The notes: a model not told the origin generated them from the sequence alone. Numbered from the stretch's first letter, positions 44,852 to 53,935 are shown. The stretch is 64,000 bases of DNA from CABQCM01 sp965145485 (GCA_965145485.1 CBCTCU010000011.1:1-64000), one strand, 5' to 3'. Made by a program: numbers and translations.

Positions 44852-45163
44852 TTCCATACAATATTTTTTGTACCACGCGGGCAAGCACAAAAAGCATCAC
44901 AACCGTCGCCAAAAGGAAGCATATAGCAAAAGGGAAAACAATGGGGCGTGGCCGGCAGGGCGGTTGATCCGTTCAAGGGCCGTCGGGCGTGGAAGGCAAG
45001 GACCGTGTACGGTTACCGCTGGAAAGGGAAAGCGATTGCGGGCCCTTTTAGCCCCGGCGCAAATCACCCGTTTACCGGTGGCTTTGAGGGCTTACAGCCG
45101 TCAGGTCCAGCCCGCCGGTTTGAAACCCCTGACGCACCGGATTTCGTGGCTACAGCCGGCTTT
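44852..45163. other. Intergenic region, nothing recognised
   Basis: About 310 bases between the pth terminator and the tandem repeats, without a credible gene. Confidence 0.4.
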
Positions 45164-45525
45164 GCGGCCCGCCTGAGGCCGCATCGCCCGTGCACAAACC
45201 GGCTGCTCGACGCACGAGCGGCCCACACGCATTATCCGCGCGCTACGCCGCCCGATACGGATCGAGCCAGGAGCCCGGGCCAGCGAGCACACCAGCGAGC
45301 GCGGACATCCCGCCCCATGCCCCGGGATGCCGTCCCGTCCGCCAGCGGCCCGCCTGAGGCCGCATCGCCCGTGCACAAACCGGCTGCTCGACGCACGAAT
45401 GCCCCACACGCATCGGCCGCGCGTTACGTTGCCCGGCATAGATCGAGCCAGGAGCCCGGGCCAGCGAGCACACCAGCGAGTACGGACATCCCGCCCCAAG
45501 CACCGGAATGCCGTCCTATCCTCCG
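45164..45525. repeat. 181-bp tandem repeat, two copies
   Basis: Units 45164-45344 and 45345-45525, both opening GCGGCCCGCCTGAGGCCGC and sharing GAGCCAGGAGCCCGGGCCAG and GCGAGCACACCAGCGAG; about 90% identical by eye. The unit length is not a multiple of three and frames change between copies, so it is non-coding. It lies upstream of the 45722 glycosidase promoter. Confidence 0.85.
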
Positions 45526-45587
45526 TCGGCGCGCCATGGAGCGCATCCTGCCCAAAAATACGTGGGCAAATTTGGAAGATATGGACA

Positions 45588-45615
45588 TTGAAAGTCCCAT
45601 GCCGGCCAGTATAAT
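45588..45615 (+). promoter_or_regulatory. Promoter of the DUF6259-like gene
   Basis: TTGAAA (45588-45593), 16-base spacer, TATAAT (45610-45615). Confidence 0.65.
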
Positions 45616-45721
45616 GATTACAACGAAGGGAATACCGGACGGCCCCTCTGGCTTATGATACAGTGTGGGCGCAAGCGGCATCCCCTGTCGAAAACGCCAT
45701 GAGAAAGGAAGGGATCGACAC

Positions 45722-47812
45722 GTGAGAACCTTTACCCTCAACAATACGACCCTGTGCTTTGACGAGAACAACGGAATACTGCGCGGTATCGAGTATGCCG
45801 GCCGGCAGTTTATCACCGGAGGGGGCGGCCCCCTCGACATTGCATTGCCGACCGAAAACCTGCGCTACGAGCTCATGCGGGTATCCCCCGGCGGGATCGG
45901 CTCGGCTGCGCCCGACTTCAGCCTCAATGGCCGGGTGCTGACCGTACGCTACCCCGAGCTTGGAAAGATGTTTGAGGTGCCCGACCTGCCCGAACTGAGA
46001 GGCGGGGTGGAGGCGATCGTTACCTACACCGCCCTGCCCGACGGGCGTTCGATCTCCATGCAGTGCCGGGTGGAAAACCATTGCGATACCCCGGTGCGGC
46101 AGGTGGTATTTCCCGACTTTGTCGGCCTGGACCCGGTGGATTCCAAAGAAGCTACCCGCCTGACCACCCTGGGACTGGTGGACCATCCCTTTATCGAGCT
46201 GGCCGACACCCCCGAGACCCGTATGACCTTTTTTGCTCAGCAGCCCTCGGTCGCCGGTAAAATCTATCACGGCGGCGGGTATTTCGGCGGTGCGGACAAC
46301 ATGATCGGCCGGTATTACGACTACGGCTCCCTTTCGGGCGGCTTTTCGGTTTTCTGCAAATGGTGGGGCTGGGGCCCGGACAACATGCAGGCCATGGGCA
46401 CGGGCGAGCAGCTGCTCGCCCGGCTAAACCAGGAAACCGGCCGGCTGCGCCTCGGCTCGCTGCATTACGTCACGGTGAGCAAGGGGGAGAGCTACGATAC
46501 GGCCGAATACATCCTGACCCCGCATGAGGGCGGCTGGGTCAACGGCATCGGGCCGTACAAGGCGTTTGTCGACGCCAACAAAAAGAAAACCCACGAAATG
46601 CCCGAGCATATCAAGAAAGACATCGGCTTCCGCACCGTCTGGGTCAAGGAGCAATACCCGGCCGACCCCAACTCGATCTCTTATGTTTATGACGACCTGC
46701 CGGCCGTCGGGCAGGATATGCTCGACCACGGCCTGCATGAGCTGAGCGTCTGGGGGGCGCACGACGACCGCCTGCCCTACGACGAGGATATTTTCTATGA
46801 GGAGCTGGGCGGCTTCGACGGCTATCGCAAAAACGTCGCCCGCCTGCGTGAGATGGGGATCAACCTCGCTCCGCTGGTCTCCATTTTCTCGATCTGGAGG
46901 CCCATGATGAAGCGCTACGGCTTCGATCCCAACGCGGCGGACGCCGCGGCCGGCTGGGTGCAAAACCGGTGGGCCATCCCCTCGTTCCAAGCCCCTTATC
47001 TCAAGACGGCTCAATGCTTTGTAATCAGCCAGGACAACAAGCTCTGGCAGCAGGATGTGCGCGACGCCCTGCGGTTCCTGCGCGATAAGGCGGGCGTCCA
47101 CTCGATCGGCTGGGATCAGTATCTGGCCGCCCCCTGCGAGGGGGATATCTCCGACCTGCTGGGAGAGTACATCGAGGAGACCAAGGATGCGCATCCCGAC
47201 ATGGCCATCTCGGGCGAATCCACCTTCTACTTCGAGGCCGATATCAACCATCTCGACTACACCTGGGATTGGAACTATCTTGGCAAAATCGGGGACACCC
47301 GCGCGTACAACTACGTTGTGCGCACCACCCGGCCCAACGTCAACGTCGACTGCTCCCCCCGCCAGGCAAAGCTCTGCTTTATGGACAATATGTTTATCAA
47401 CGTCTATCCCTCCAAGCCGGGCGGGGTGAACGGCTCGGCCATGATCGCCGACTATCCTGAATTTTCGTCCACCATCAAGCGGTGCAGCGAGCTGCGGGCC
47501 GAGTACCTGGATTTCTTCCTAAACGGCGACATCCTGGGCGACTGCGTGCTGCGGCGCGACTGCCCCACCGCCCGGGTAACCGCCTACCGGTTGGGGGATT
47601 CTTACCTGCTCTTCGGATTCCTCAACGAGGACGGGGACAGCCGGCTCAAGCTTGGCCTCGCTCCCTTTACGGGGGAGGGCAATTACTGCGTCGAGCTGCA
47701 CAGCTTTGAGCAGCCCGAATATGTCAGCTGCCTGACCGTGCCGGGGGACGGCACCCTGCCGCTTTCCGGCGACCGCGATACCCTTTGGTACGCGGTGATC
47801 ACCAAATGCTGA
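45722..47812 (+). CDS. Glycoside-hydrolase-like TIM-barrel protein (DUF6259 type)
   Basis: A 696-residue cytoplasmic protein (no signal peptide). An N-terminal beta-rich domain (about 1-230) is followed by a probable TIM barrel (about 270-580) with ELSVWGAHDDRLPYDED, LREMGINLAPLVSIFS, GVHSIGWDQYLAAP (Asp), and PDMAISGESTFYFEADINHLDYTWDW (Glu, Asp), then a C-terminal beta domain. The layout is that of clan GH-D-like alpha-galactosidase relatives and the DUF6259 proteins; the catalytic pair cannot be fixed by reading. GTG 45722 is chosen for AAAGGAAGGG upstream. Confidence 0.75.
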   Translation: MRTFTLNNTTLCFDENNGILRGIEYAGRQFITGGGGPLDIALPTENLRYELMRVSPGGIGSAAPDFSLNGRVLTVRYPELGKMFEVPDLPELRGGVEAIVTYTALPDGRSISMQCRVENHCDTPVRQVVFPDFVGLDPVDSKEATRLTTLGLVDHPFIELADTPETRMTFFAQQPSVAGKIYHGGGYFGGADNMIGRYYDYGSLSGGFSVFCKWWGWGPDNMQAMGTGEQLLARLNQETGRLRLGSLHYVTVSKGESYDTAEYILTPHEGGWVNGIGPYKAFVDANKKKTHEMPEHIKKDIGFRTVWVKEQYPADPNSISYVYDDLPAVGQDMLDHGLHELSVWGAHDDRLPYDEDIFYEELGGFDGYRKNVARLREMGINLAPLVSIFSIWRPMMKRYGFDPNAADAAAGWVQNRWAIPSFQAPYLKTAQCFVISQDNKLWQQDVRDALRFLRDKAGVHSIGWDQYLAAPCEGDISDLLGEYIEETKDAHPDMAISGESTFYFEADINHLDYTWDWNYLGKIGDTRAYNYVVRTTRPNVNVDCSPRQAKLCFMDNMFINVYPSKPGGVNGSAMIADYPEFSSTIKRCSELRAEYLDFFLNGDILGDCVLRRDCPTARVTAYRLGDSYLLFGFLNEDGDSRLKLGLAPFTGEGNYCVELHSFEQPEYVSCLTVPGDGTLPLSGDRDTLWYAVITKC

Positions 47813-47859
47813 CGCTTCCCTGCCAGCAATGGGTGGGAAGCCATCAACATCCCGCATTC

Positions 47860-47882
47860 GCCCCCGGCAATCCGCCGGGGGC
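47860..47882 (+). terminator. Terminator of the DUF6259-like gene
   Basis: GCCCCCGGC (47860-47868) and GCCGGGGGC (47874-47882), then TGTTCTGT. Confidence 0.75.
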
Positions 47883-48132
47883 TGTTCTGTAGGCAAAGGC
47901 AAGAGCGATCGTCCCGGGCGGCATGAAAACGAGGCAAGCTAGGCGGCGGGTAAGGGCGGTCATCTACCCCCTCTTTGCCGCAAACAATTTGGCGTGCACC
48001 TGCGTGGTTTGGATGCCGGCTATGCGTGCCAACCGGCCGGCCCCCTTCGCAACCGGATACGGCCCCGGCGCCGTCTGACCGCAAACAGCGGCATCCATCC
48101 ACCACCCAATGGATTGATGCCGCGTTCTTTTT
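47883..48132. other. Intergenic region, nothing recognised
   Basis: About 250 bases between the terminator and the repeat array. Confidence 0.4.
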
Positions 48133-48745
48133 ATGGTATAATAGCCGCAAACGGCTATTATACTTTGATTTTGAGCACGGGCCTACGGCCATGTGCATAT
48201 TATACCATTCGCACTACGTGTTCATGGTATAATAGCCTTAAACGGCTATGATACTTTAATTTTGCGCACGGGCCTACGGCCATGCGCATAAGATACCATT
48301 CACACTACGTGTTCATAGTATAAGCCGCAGACGGCTGTGATGCTTTGATTTTGAGTACGAACGTGTAGCCATGTACATAGGATACCATTCACACTCTGCA
48401 TGCATGATATCTTCATCGCGGGCGGTTACGATACTTTGAACACGGGCCTGCGGTCACGTGCCCATATGATCTATCGCTGTGGCGTGATAGCCGTAAACGG
48501 CCTGGCTCCCTTTATCTTCAGCATGGGCCGGTAGCCATATGCTAGGATGCCACTCATGTTTCCTGTTCATGGGGAGACAGCCGCAAAGGATTATGGCCCC
48601 TTCGTTCCAATGCAAGCCTGCGACCATGCGCCACGGCTATCGCTCCTGCTTTGCATTGACTGCACATAGCCTCAGAGCTTTACGATGCGTTGATTCAGCA
48701 CCGGCCTGCGGTTGCGTGCCGCAGATACCGGACGCTTGGCGTTTT
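48133..48745 (+). repeat. Tandem array of a 91-bp palindromic repeat, decaying downstream
   Basis: Units begin at 48133, 48224, 48315, about 48404, 48485, 48569 and 48660. The first two are 91 bp and nearly identical; later units are 80-90 bp and progressively diverged. Each good unit opens ATGGTATAATAGCC (an extended -10 promoter sequence), forms the hairpin GTATAATAGCCG/CGGCTATTATAC, then ACTTTGATTTTG, GCACGGGCCTACGGCC-ATGTGC (second hairpin) and ATACCATTCACACTACGTG. It runs up to the metal ABC permease start. Confidence 0.85.
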
Positions 48746-48797
48746 GGATACAAGAAAAACTTTCATGGAACGGTATTCCATCGGGGAGGAATGCGCT

Positions 48798-49631
48798 TTG
48801 CCACAAATAGCCGAGATGTTTCAATACGCTTTTTTTACCCGCGCGGTTGTGGCGGGGGGGCTGGTCGCCCTGTGCGCCGCCCTGCTGGGGGTGCCGCTGG
48901 TGCTCAAGCGCTACTCCATGATCGGCGACGGGCTGTCCCACGTCGGTTTCGGGGCGCTGTCGGTCGCCCTGGCGATGAATCTCGCGCCGCTGGGCGTCTC
49001 CATCCCGGTGGTGGCCGTGGCCGCCTTTTTGCTGCTGCGCCTGAGTGAGAACAGCAAAATCAAGGGGGACGCCGCCATTGCCCTGATCTCGAGTAGCTCG
49101 CTGGCCATCGGGGTGATCGTCACCTCCCAGACCACCGGCTTCAACGTCGATGTGTACGGGTATATGTTCGGCTCCATCCTTGCGATGAGCGAGTCGGACC
49201 TCTGGCTCTGCCTGCTTTTGTCGGCCGCCGTGCTGGTGCTGTTTGTGGTGTTTTATCACAAGATTTTTCTGGTGACCTTCGATCAGGATTTCGCCATTGC
49301 GACCGGCGTGCGCGCCCGGTTTTACAACATGCTGCTGGCCATGTTGACCGCTTTGACCATCGTGCTGGGCATGCGGGTGATGGGGGCGCTGCTCATCTCC
49401 TCCCTGATTATTTTCCCGGCGCTGACCTCGATGCGGATATTTCAGAGCTTTCGGGGGGTTATTGTCTGCTCGGCGGTTGTCTCCCTCGTCTGCTTCCTGC
49501 TGGGGATGATCGCTTCTTTCGCCTTCTCCACCCCGGCGGGAGCGAGCGTGGTGGCGGTCAACCTGGTGGTATTTGTGCTGTTTTCGCTTGCCGGTGCGGT
49601 CATCCGCAGGGGGAAAATTAAGCCGGCTTAA
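48798..49631 (+). CDS. Metal ABC transporter permease (ABC-3, zinc/manganese type)
   Basis: A 277-residue protein with about eight membrane segments and the ABC-3 signatures LVLKRYSMIGDGLSHVGFGAL, IKGDAAIALISSSSLAIGV and MRVMGALLISSLIIFPALTS. Together with an ATPase and a solute-binding lipoprotein it would import Zn, Mn or Fe. TTG 48798 is preferred because GGAGG ends eight bases upstream and the product then starts MPQIAEMFQYAFFTRA like relatives. Neither partner gene is next to it: upstream is the repeat array, downstream a regulator on the other strand. Confidence 0.92.
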   Translation: MPQIAEMFQYAFFTRAVVAGGLVALCAALLGVPLVLKRYSMIGDGLSHVGFGALSVALAMNLAPLGVSIPVVAVAAFLLLRLSENSKIKGDAAIALISSSSLAIGVIVTSQTTGFNVDVYGYMFGSILAMSESDLWLCLLLSAAVLVLFVVFYHKIFLVTFDQDFAIATGVRARFYNMLLAMLTALTIVLGMRVMGALLISSLIIFPALTSMRIFQSFRGVIVCSAVVSLVCFLLGMIASFAFSTPAGASVVAVNLVVFVLFSLAGAVIRRGKIKPA

Positions 49632-49792
49632 ATCGGATCATGCAATACTTCGGCTGCCACGACGCGCTCGCGTTGCGCAATGCTTTTTGTCTGGCGGCCG
49701 AAAGTGACCTACACGCCGCCCCATTTTGGATCGCATGGCGGTATATCCCCTATTGTTTCGCCGGGCGCGTCGCCGCGACGATGGCACGCGTG

Positions 49793-50083
49793 TTAGGTTT
49801 GGGATTTCTCTGACTGTTTTGACGCTCGATCCCGCTGGAATCGTTTGGAGGGTACGCCCTCAAAAAAAGCGGCGTAATCTACACCAAACACCTGCTTTAA
49901 TCCAACAAAGTCGCTCAGAAAGATATTTCTGGTTCCCGCTTCGATCATGGTGTAGGAGCCGCGGCATATGGTCGAACCCAGTAACTGCAACCGCGCTACC
50001 GTCTGCTCCTGTGTCAGCCCGCGGGACAAGCGGATTTTGCGTATATTTTGTCCAAACAGCGGATGATTGAGTAATTTCACCAT
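49793..50083 (-). CDS. XRE-family helix-turn-helix protein
   Basis: A 96-residue protein with one Cro/CI-type domain (about 10-65; NIRKIRLSRGLTQEQTVARLQLLG and SYTMIEAGTRNIFLSDFVGLKQ) and a short charged tail. Its own promoter is at 50150-50177. Ribosome binding site is weak (GGTTGG). It may regulate the adjacent permease, but nothing shows this directly. Confidence 0.85.
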   Translation of the reverse strand: MVKLLNHPLFGQNIRKIRLSRGLTQEQTVARLQLLGSTICRGSYTMIEAGTRNIFLSDFVGLKQVFGVDYAAFFEGVPSKRFQRDRASKQSEKSQT

Positions 50084-50149
50084 ATTATCACCAACCTGTC
50101 ATGCTGCATTCTCGGCCTAGCCCAGATGATGTTTGTATGGAACACATGC

Positions 50150-50177
50150 ATTATAGTGAGTGTAATGGATGAGTCAA
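50150..50177 (-). promoter_or_regulatory. Promoter of the XRE gene
   Basis: On the minus strand TTGACT (50172-50177), 16-base spacer, TATAAT (50150-50155); TTGACA also occurs ten bases further up. Confidence 0.7.
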
Positions 50178-50203
50178 TGATTGTCAATACTTTCCTGCAA
50201 AAA

Positions 50204-50235
50204 CCTCCCGGTTCCAAAGAACCGGGAGGCTTTTT
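50204..50235. terminator. Bidirectional-looking terminator
   Basis: CCTCCCGGTTC (50204-50214) and GAACCGGGAGG (50219-50229), perfect 11 bp, TTTTT on the plus side and TTTT on the minus side. No gene clearly ends here on either strand. Confidence 0.8.
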
Positions 50236-50362
50236 ACAATGAATGCTAAAATTTTCTTCCATTGTGTGCATACCTAGTGACCAACCAGCCCGATATTTCC
50301 GCTATCATGGTGTTGCAGGGAAGGCAACCCCAAATTACATGGATTAAAGGAGGAAAAAGCAG

Positions 50363-50713
50363 ATGAATGAAGAAACCGCCGCGGTGCAACCCAGAAATCC
50401 CAGCCAGCAGGCCCTTTACGACCTTATTTTGTGGGCGAGGGACCATCCGAAAGAATGGTTTTGCGCCTGCCATCCGGACAGTTACGGCTCAGACCTGGAA
50501 TTTTTCGCAAAAATGATAGAAAGCCTCTACCGCGCCGGGCTGTATACCGTCGTGCTCCTCGTGCTCTATTCCAACCGTCCCATGCCCGAGGTCGACTGGG
50601 TGCTCAACAAAACCGTCAACGAGTGCCTGCTGGACATACCGATGCAGCGCCTGATCGACCGGTTGATGCAAAACATCCGCACCGTACAAAGGCTTCCCCC
50701 CAGCGAAATATGA
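50363..50713 (+). CDS. Conserved-looking hypothetical protein
   Basis: A 116-residue soluble protein preceded by a perfect AAAGGAGG eight bases before the ATG, so very likely expressed. It is mostly helical in appearance, with two Cys near residue 34-36 (FCACHPDSYG) and no motif I recognise. No operon partner; the GNAT gene beyond is convergent. Confidence 0.75.
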   Translation: MNEETAAVQPRNPSQQALYDLILWARDHPKEWFCACHPDSYGSDLEFFAKMIESLYRAGLYTVVLLVLYSNRPMPEVDWVLNKTVNECLLDIPMQRLIDRLMQNIRTVQRLPPSEI

Positions 50714-50845
50714 CGCAGCGGGTCTGGCCATCCCCCTGCGTCTTACCCCGGGGACGTCCCCTTTTTCCCGCAAGGAAACGGTTCGTTTTGGGGGCAGGCT
50801 CGCGCGGCTGCGCCGTGTGGCGGCCTCTTTCCCGGCGGGCGCGGC

Positions 50846-51382
50846 TCAAAAATCGATTTGGTACAGCCGGAAGATGACCATTTCGTCCTTAGGCATCCAC
50901 CGCTCTTTATAGGAGTACCGGTAGGTCATGCCCAGCTTTTGCATCACCCGGCCGCTGGCGGGGTTGCGCACGTCATGGGTGGCGGTCACGTGGTCAAAGC
51001 CGCTCTCCCGCAGCCGCTGTAACACCGCCCGGCCGGCCTCGGTCATAACGCCCCGGCCCCAATATTCCCTGCACAGGCCGTAGCCCAGATCGCCGCAGCG
51101 CGACCGCAGGTCCATAGCGCAGAGGGAGACATAGCCGACCACCCGCCTGTCCGAGCGGGATTCGATCGCATAGCGGTAGGCCGATTCTTTCGCGTACTCA
51201 CAAAAGATTTCACCAAACAGAAATTCCCGTGCCTCATCCAACGAACGCAGCGGAAACCAGGGCAGGAAGCGGTTGACCTCCCGGTCGCTGTAGATGCGAT
51301 AAATATCCTCAATATCCGGTTCGGCAAACCGCCGCAAAATCAGCCGCGGCGTCTCAAGTACCGGGGTGTTTTCCAGTCTCAT
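50846..51382 (-). CDS. GNAT-family N-acetyltransferase (RimJ/RimL type)
   Basis: A 178-residue acetyltransferase. [22 protein letters not shown] is the usual start of this subgroup; the acetyl-CoA loop is in [20 protein letters not shown], and [23 protein letters not shown] follows. Substrate unknown (protein N-terminus, amino sugar or antibiotic are all possible). It overlaps the trmD stop by four bases (ATGA), so it is the last gene of the ribosome operon and translationally coupled. Confidence 0.9.
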   Translation of the reverse strand: MRLENTPVLETPRLILRRFAEPDIEDIYRIYSDREVNRFLPWFPLRSLDEAREFLFGEIFCEYAKESAYRYAIESRSDRRVVGYVSLCAMDLRSRCGDLGYGLCREYWGRGVMTEAGRAVLQRLRESGFDHVTATHDVRNPASGRVMQKLGMTYRYSYKERWMPKDEMVIFRLYQIDF

Positions 51383-52143
51383 TGCGATTCCTTTCCCTCG
51401 CAGTCACCGCCGTTTTGCTCCATCAGCCGGCGCAGATACTCCCGGTCGTGGTCGTCGAGGGGGGCCTTTTCCAGCATATCCGGCCGCTTGCGCAGGGTGC
51501 GCTCGAGCATCTGCTCGCGCCGCCAGCGCTCAATGTTGGCATGATGGCCGCTGAGCAGCACCTCGGGCACCTCGCGGCCACGAAAGACCCGCGGGCGGGA
51601 ATACTGCGGGTACTCCAACAGGCCGCTGTAGTGGCTCTCTTTGGTAAAGCACTCCTCGTCGGACAGCACACCGGGGGTCAGCCGGGCGACCGCGTCGGCC
51701 ACCATCAGGGCGGGGAGCTCCCCGCCGGTGAGCACAAAATCGCCGATGGAGATCTCTTCATCCACAATCTCCTCGATCACCCGCTCGTCGATCCCCTCGT
51801 AATGCCCGCAGAGAAGGGCGAGGTTGGGCAAAGCGGCAAGCTCCACCGCTTTTTTCTGATCGAACACCCGCCCCTGGGGCGAAAGGTAGACCAGGTAGGG
51901 GCGTTCGCCCACCATGCTGCAAACGGCGGCAAAGCAGTCGACAATGGGCTGCGCCTGCATAATCATCCCCATCCCGCCGCCAAAGGGGGCGTCGTCGACC
52001 TGCTTCTGCTTGTTTTCGGTGTAGTCGCGGATGTTATGGCAATGCGCCTCGAGCACTCCCTTGGCCTGCGCCCGGCCGAGGATACTCTCCCCCATCACCC
52101 GCTCGCACATCTCGGGGAAGAGGGTTAAGATATCAATCCGCAT
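51379..52143 (-). CDS. trmD: tRNA (guanine-37-N1)-methyltransferase
   Basis: A 254-residue SPOUT methyltransferase making m1G37 in tRNAs. [60 protein letters not shown] and [16 protein letters not shown] (SAM-binding trefoil knot) are all present. ATG 52143 lies inside the end of rimM (11-base overlap) after GGAGGGG, the usual arrangement. Confidence 0.97.
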   Translation of the reverse strand: MRIDILTLFPEMCERVMGESILGRAQAKGVLEAHCHNIRDYTENKQKQVDDAPFGGGMGMIMQAQPIVDCFAAVCSMVGERPYLVYLSPQGRVFDQKKAVELAALPNLALLCGHYEGIDERVIEEIVDEEISIGDFVLTGGELPALMVADAVARLTPGVLSDEECFTKESHYSGLLEYPQYSRPRVFRGREVPEVLLSGHHANIERWRREQMLERTLRKRPDMLEKAPLDDHDREYLRRLMEQNGGDCEGKESQ

Positions 52144-52645
52144 CAAAAATCCCCTCCAGCGGGCGCAGCTCGACCCGCCCCAGCTCGACATCCACCGAGA
52201 CCACCACCTCGGGGATGACCGGCACGAGATAATCCCGCCCCTGCGCGCTGACCTGCCAGACGTCGTTGGCCCCGGTGGCGATGACGTCGGTCAGCTCGCC
52301 GTAGCGCGCGCCGGTATCGGCGTCGACCACCTCGCAGCCGATCAGATCCTGCACAAAGTGCCGCCCCTCCTCCAGCTGTACGTCGCGGCGGTCAAAATAC
52401 AGCACCTTGCCCCGCAGCCTCTCGGCCGCCTCGATGGAGTCGACCCCCTCGGCGGTGAGCAGCACGATATTTTTATGCACCCGCGCGCCGCGCACTTTGA
52501 GGCTGGTCTGCCCCTTGTCGTCGAGATAAAAGGTGGAAAAGCGGGTGAGAAAAGCGGGGGAATCACTCCAGGGCTGTACCCGCATTTCCCCCCGCAGGCC
52601 ATGGGTGCCGACGATCTCGCCGGTGTCGATATACCGTTTGATCAT
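52133..52645 (-). CDS. rimM: Ribosome maturation factor RimM
   Basis: A 170-residue 30S maturation factor. The N-terminal RimM domain begins [18 protein letters not shown]; the PRC-barrel part contains [22 protein letters not shown] and [11 protein letters not shown] prefer ATG 52645 because AAGGA then has a nine-base spacing; ATG 52654 would abut it. In most relatives khpA directly precedes rimM; here the retron separates them by about 1.6 kb. Confidence 0.96.
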   Translation of the reverse strand: MIKRYIDTGEIVGTHGLRGEMRVQPWSDSPAFLTRFSTFYLDDKGQTSLKVRGARVHKNIVLLTAEGVDSIEAAERLRGKVLYFDRRDVQLEEGRHFVQDLIGCEVVDADTGARYGELTDVIATGANDVWQVSAQGRDYLVPVIPEVVVSVDVELGRVELRPLEGIFDAD

Positions 52646-52741
52646 AACGACCATTCCTTATATTTTAATGAAATCGGCTGAAAACCTGGGGCTGCACGCG
52701 GCCACCGTCAGCGAAAACGGTGCGCGAGCAAAACGCGCCGC

Positions 52742-53677
52742 TCAATCGCAAGCCCCGTCAGCGGCGAGCTGCTGCCGGATCCAGTCCCGATAGCCGGACA
52801 TTTCCGCCTGCCCGGGCGAAACCGACAGGACAAAATTGACCCTGCCCAGCAGCCGCTGCAAATACCGCTCGGGGGAATCGGCGCTGTCGATCCTTTGCAG
52901 GTGGGATTTCACCCCGTATTTGCGGCAATAGTATATTTCCTGCCGCAGCGTTTTGCGGTATTCCCCGGCGGTATTTTCTTTGCAGTTGACCACGATGCCG
53001 GTCACGGTCTGCCGGTGGTGGGCATCCACCACTTTGGTCTTCGCCCCGTTTAACCGCAGCCCGTACCGCGCCAGCTCCCGCCGCACCAGGCCGGTGACCT
53101 CCCCCGCGTCAAACTCACCGGAAAAGGTCATATCGTCGCAATAGCGGGTGTAAGCGATTCCCCGCCCGGCGCACCACGCGCCCACGGTGTTGTCAAAATC
53201 CCGCAAAATGATATTGGAGATGGCGGGCGAGGTGGGCGCCCCCTGAGGCAGCGCGTCCCGGTAATAGCAGAGCATGGTCAGCAGGACGCGGTTTTGCTCG
53301 GAATATATCCCGGCTGGAAAGACCAGCTCCTTGACGGTGGAATACCGGATGGAATCAAAAAAATGCCGGATATCCAGCTTTAAAATCTGCGCTTTTCCCA
53401 CATGCACGCGCGCGTTTTTGACAACGCCGCCCCCAAACCGGTAAGCGGTGGCGTAGGGGGACACTTCCTGCCCGGAGAGCAGCACCCGGAGAATTTTCCG
53501 CTGGATGCTTTTGAGCAGCCGATCGGGCACGGAAAGCTGCCGGTAAGAGCCGTCCGCCTTGGGAATCCGCACAGGGTGGTAATGCTTCCCCAAGCGGTTG
53601 CTCACGGCATAAAGGGTGTGCGCTTTGACTCCCAGATCGCTTTCCAGGGAGGAAAGCTCGGTGTATACGATCTTCAT
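52742..53677 (-). CDS. Retron-type reverse transcriptase
   Basis: A 311-residue reverse transcriptase without added domains. Motifs in order: RIPKADGSYRQLSVP (38-51), NARVH (88-92, the retron NAxxH), ILKLDIRHFFDSI (98-110, first catalytic Asp at 102), LPQGAPTSPAISN (143-155), YTRYCDDMTFSG (176-187, YCDD catalytic pair), LNGAKTKV, and RQTVTGIVVN (223-231, retron VTG). It lacks the maturase and endonuclease parts of group II intron enzymes. ATG 53677 follows GGAGGGAAAGG; a longer in-frame extension would read into the ncRNA. It would copy part of the RNA at 53707-53900 into msDNA primed from the branch guanosine. No neighbouring effector is evident. Confidence 0.92.
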   Translation of the reverse strand: MKIVYTELSSLESDLGVKAHTLYAVSNRLGKHYHPVRIPKADGSYRQLSVPDRLLKSIQRKILRVLLSGQEVSPYATAYRFGGGVVKNARVHVGKAQILKLDIRHFFDSIRYSTVKELVFPAGIYSEQNRVLLTMLCYYRDALPQGAPTSPAISNIILRDFDNTVGAWCAGRGIAYTRYCDDMTFSGEFDAGEVTGLVRRELARYGLRLNGAKTKVVDAHHRQTVTGIVVNCKENTAGEYRKTLRQEIYYCRKYGVKSHLQRIDSADSPERYLQRLLGRVNFVLSVSPGQAEMSGYRDWIRQQLAADGACD

Positions 53678-53706
53678 TCGCCTTTCCCTCCCCGGAAAGG
53701 AATCGC

Positions 53707-53900
53707 ATGGAACAATACTTCTGTATGGCGCTTTGCGCCGTCGTAGTAAAGTGCGGCCGCCAGGACGCACTATGTACATCCCATGTACCGAACTACGTCG
53801 GCGCAATCGCCTGAGCGAAGCGAATGCGCAGCATTCGATGATAACCGGCAGCGACTCCCTGCCGGGGCCAAAAAAGGCAAACCAAACCTATTGCTCCATT
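53707..53900 (-). ncRNA. Retron msr-msd RNA
   Basis: On the minus strand the predicted transcript starts near 53900. The a1 segment ATGGAGCAATA (53899-53889) pairs with a2 TATTGTTCCAT (53717-53707), 11 bp with one G-U. Directly after a1 comes GG (53888-53887), the candidate branching guanosine. Then two msr-like hairpins: CCGGCAG/CTGCCGG (53845-53865) and CGAATGC/GCATTCG (53821-53837). A long msd-like hairpin follows at 53727-53811, with TTGCGCCG/CGGCGCAA and CGTAGT/ACTACG stems and an inner GTACAT/ATGTAC. The reverse transcriptase starts 30 bases beyond a2. All of this is seen; production of msDNA is inferred. Confidence 0.85.
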
Positions 53901-53906
53901 GGCCGT

Positions 53907-53935
53907 ATTATAGCACGGGGTAGGGGGAAATGCAA
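53907..53935 (-). promoter_or_regulatory. Retron promoter
   Basis: On the minus strand TTGCAT (53930-53935), 17-base spacer, TATAAT (53907-53912). The predicted start (about 53900) falls immediately before a1. Confidence 0.85.

Noticed and set aside
45101..45499. Minus-strand frame across the 181-bp tandem repeat
   Set aside because: The unit length is not a multiple of three, so the second copy is read in a different frame; no conserved protein can be encoded.
48133..48745. Possible CRISPR array
   Set aside because: There are no unique spacers between short identical repeats; whole 91-bp units are repeated in tandem and no cas genes are present.
52742..53677. Group II intron maturase or diversity-generating retroelement RT
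   Set aside because: No maturase X or endonuclease region, no intron domain V, no template/variable repeat pair or accessory avd gene; retron motifs NAxxH and VTG and a fitting msr-msd are present.
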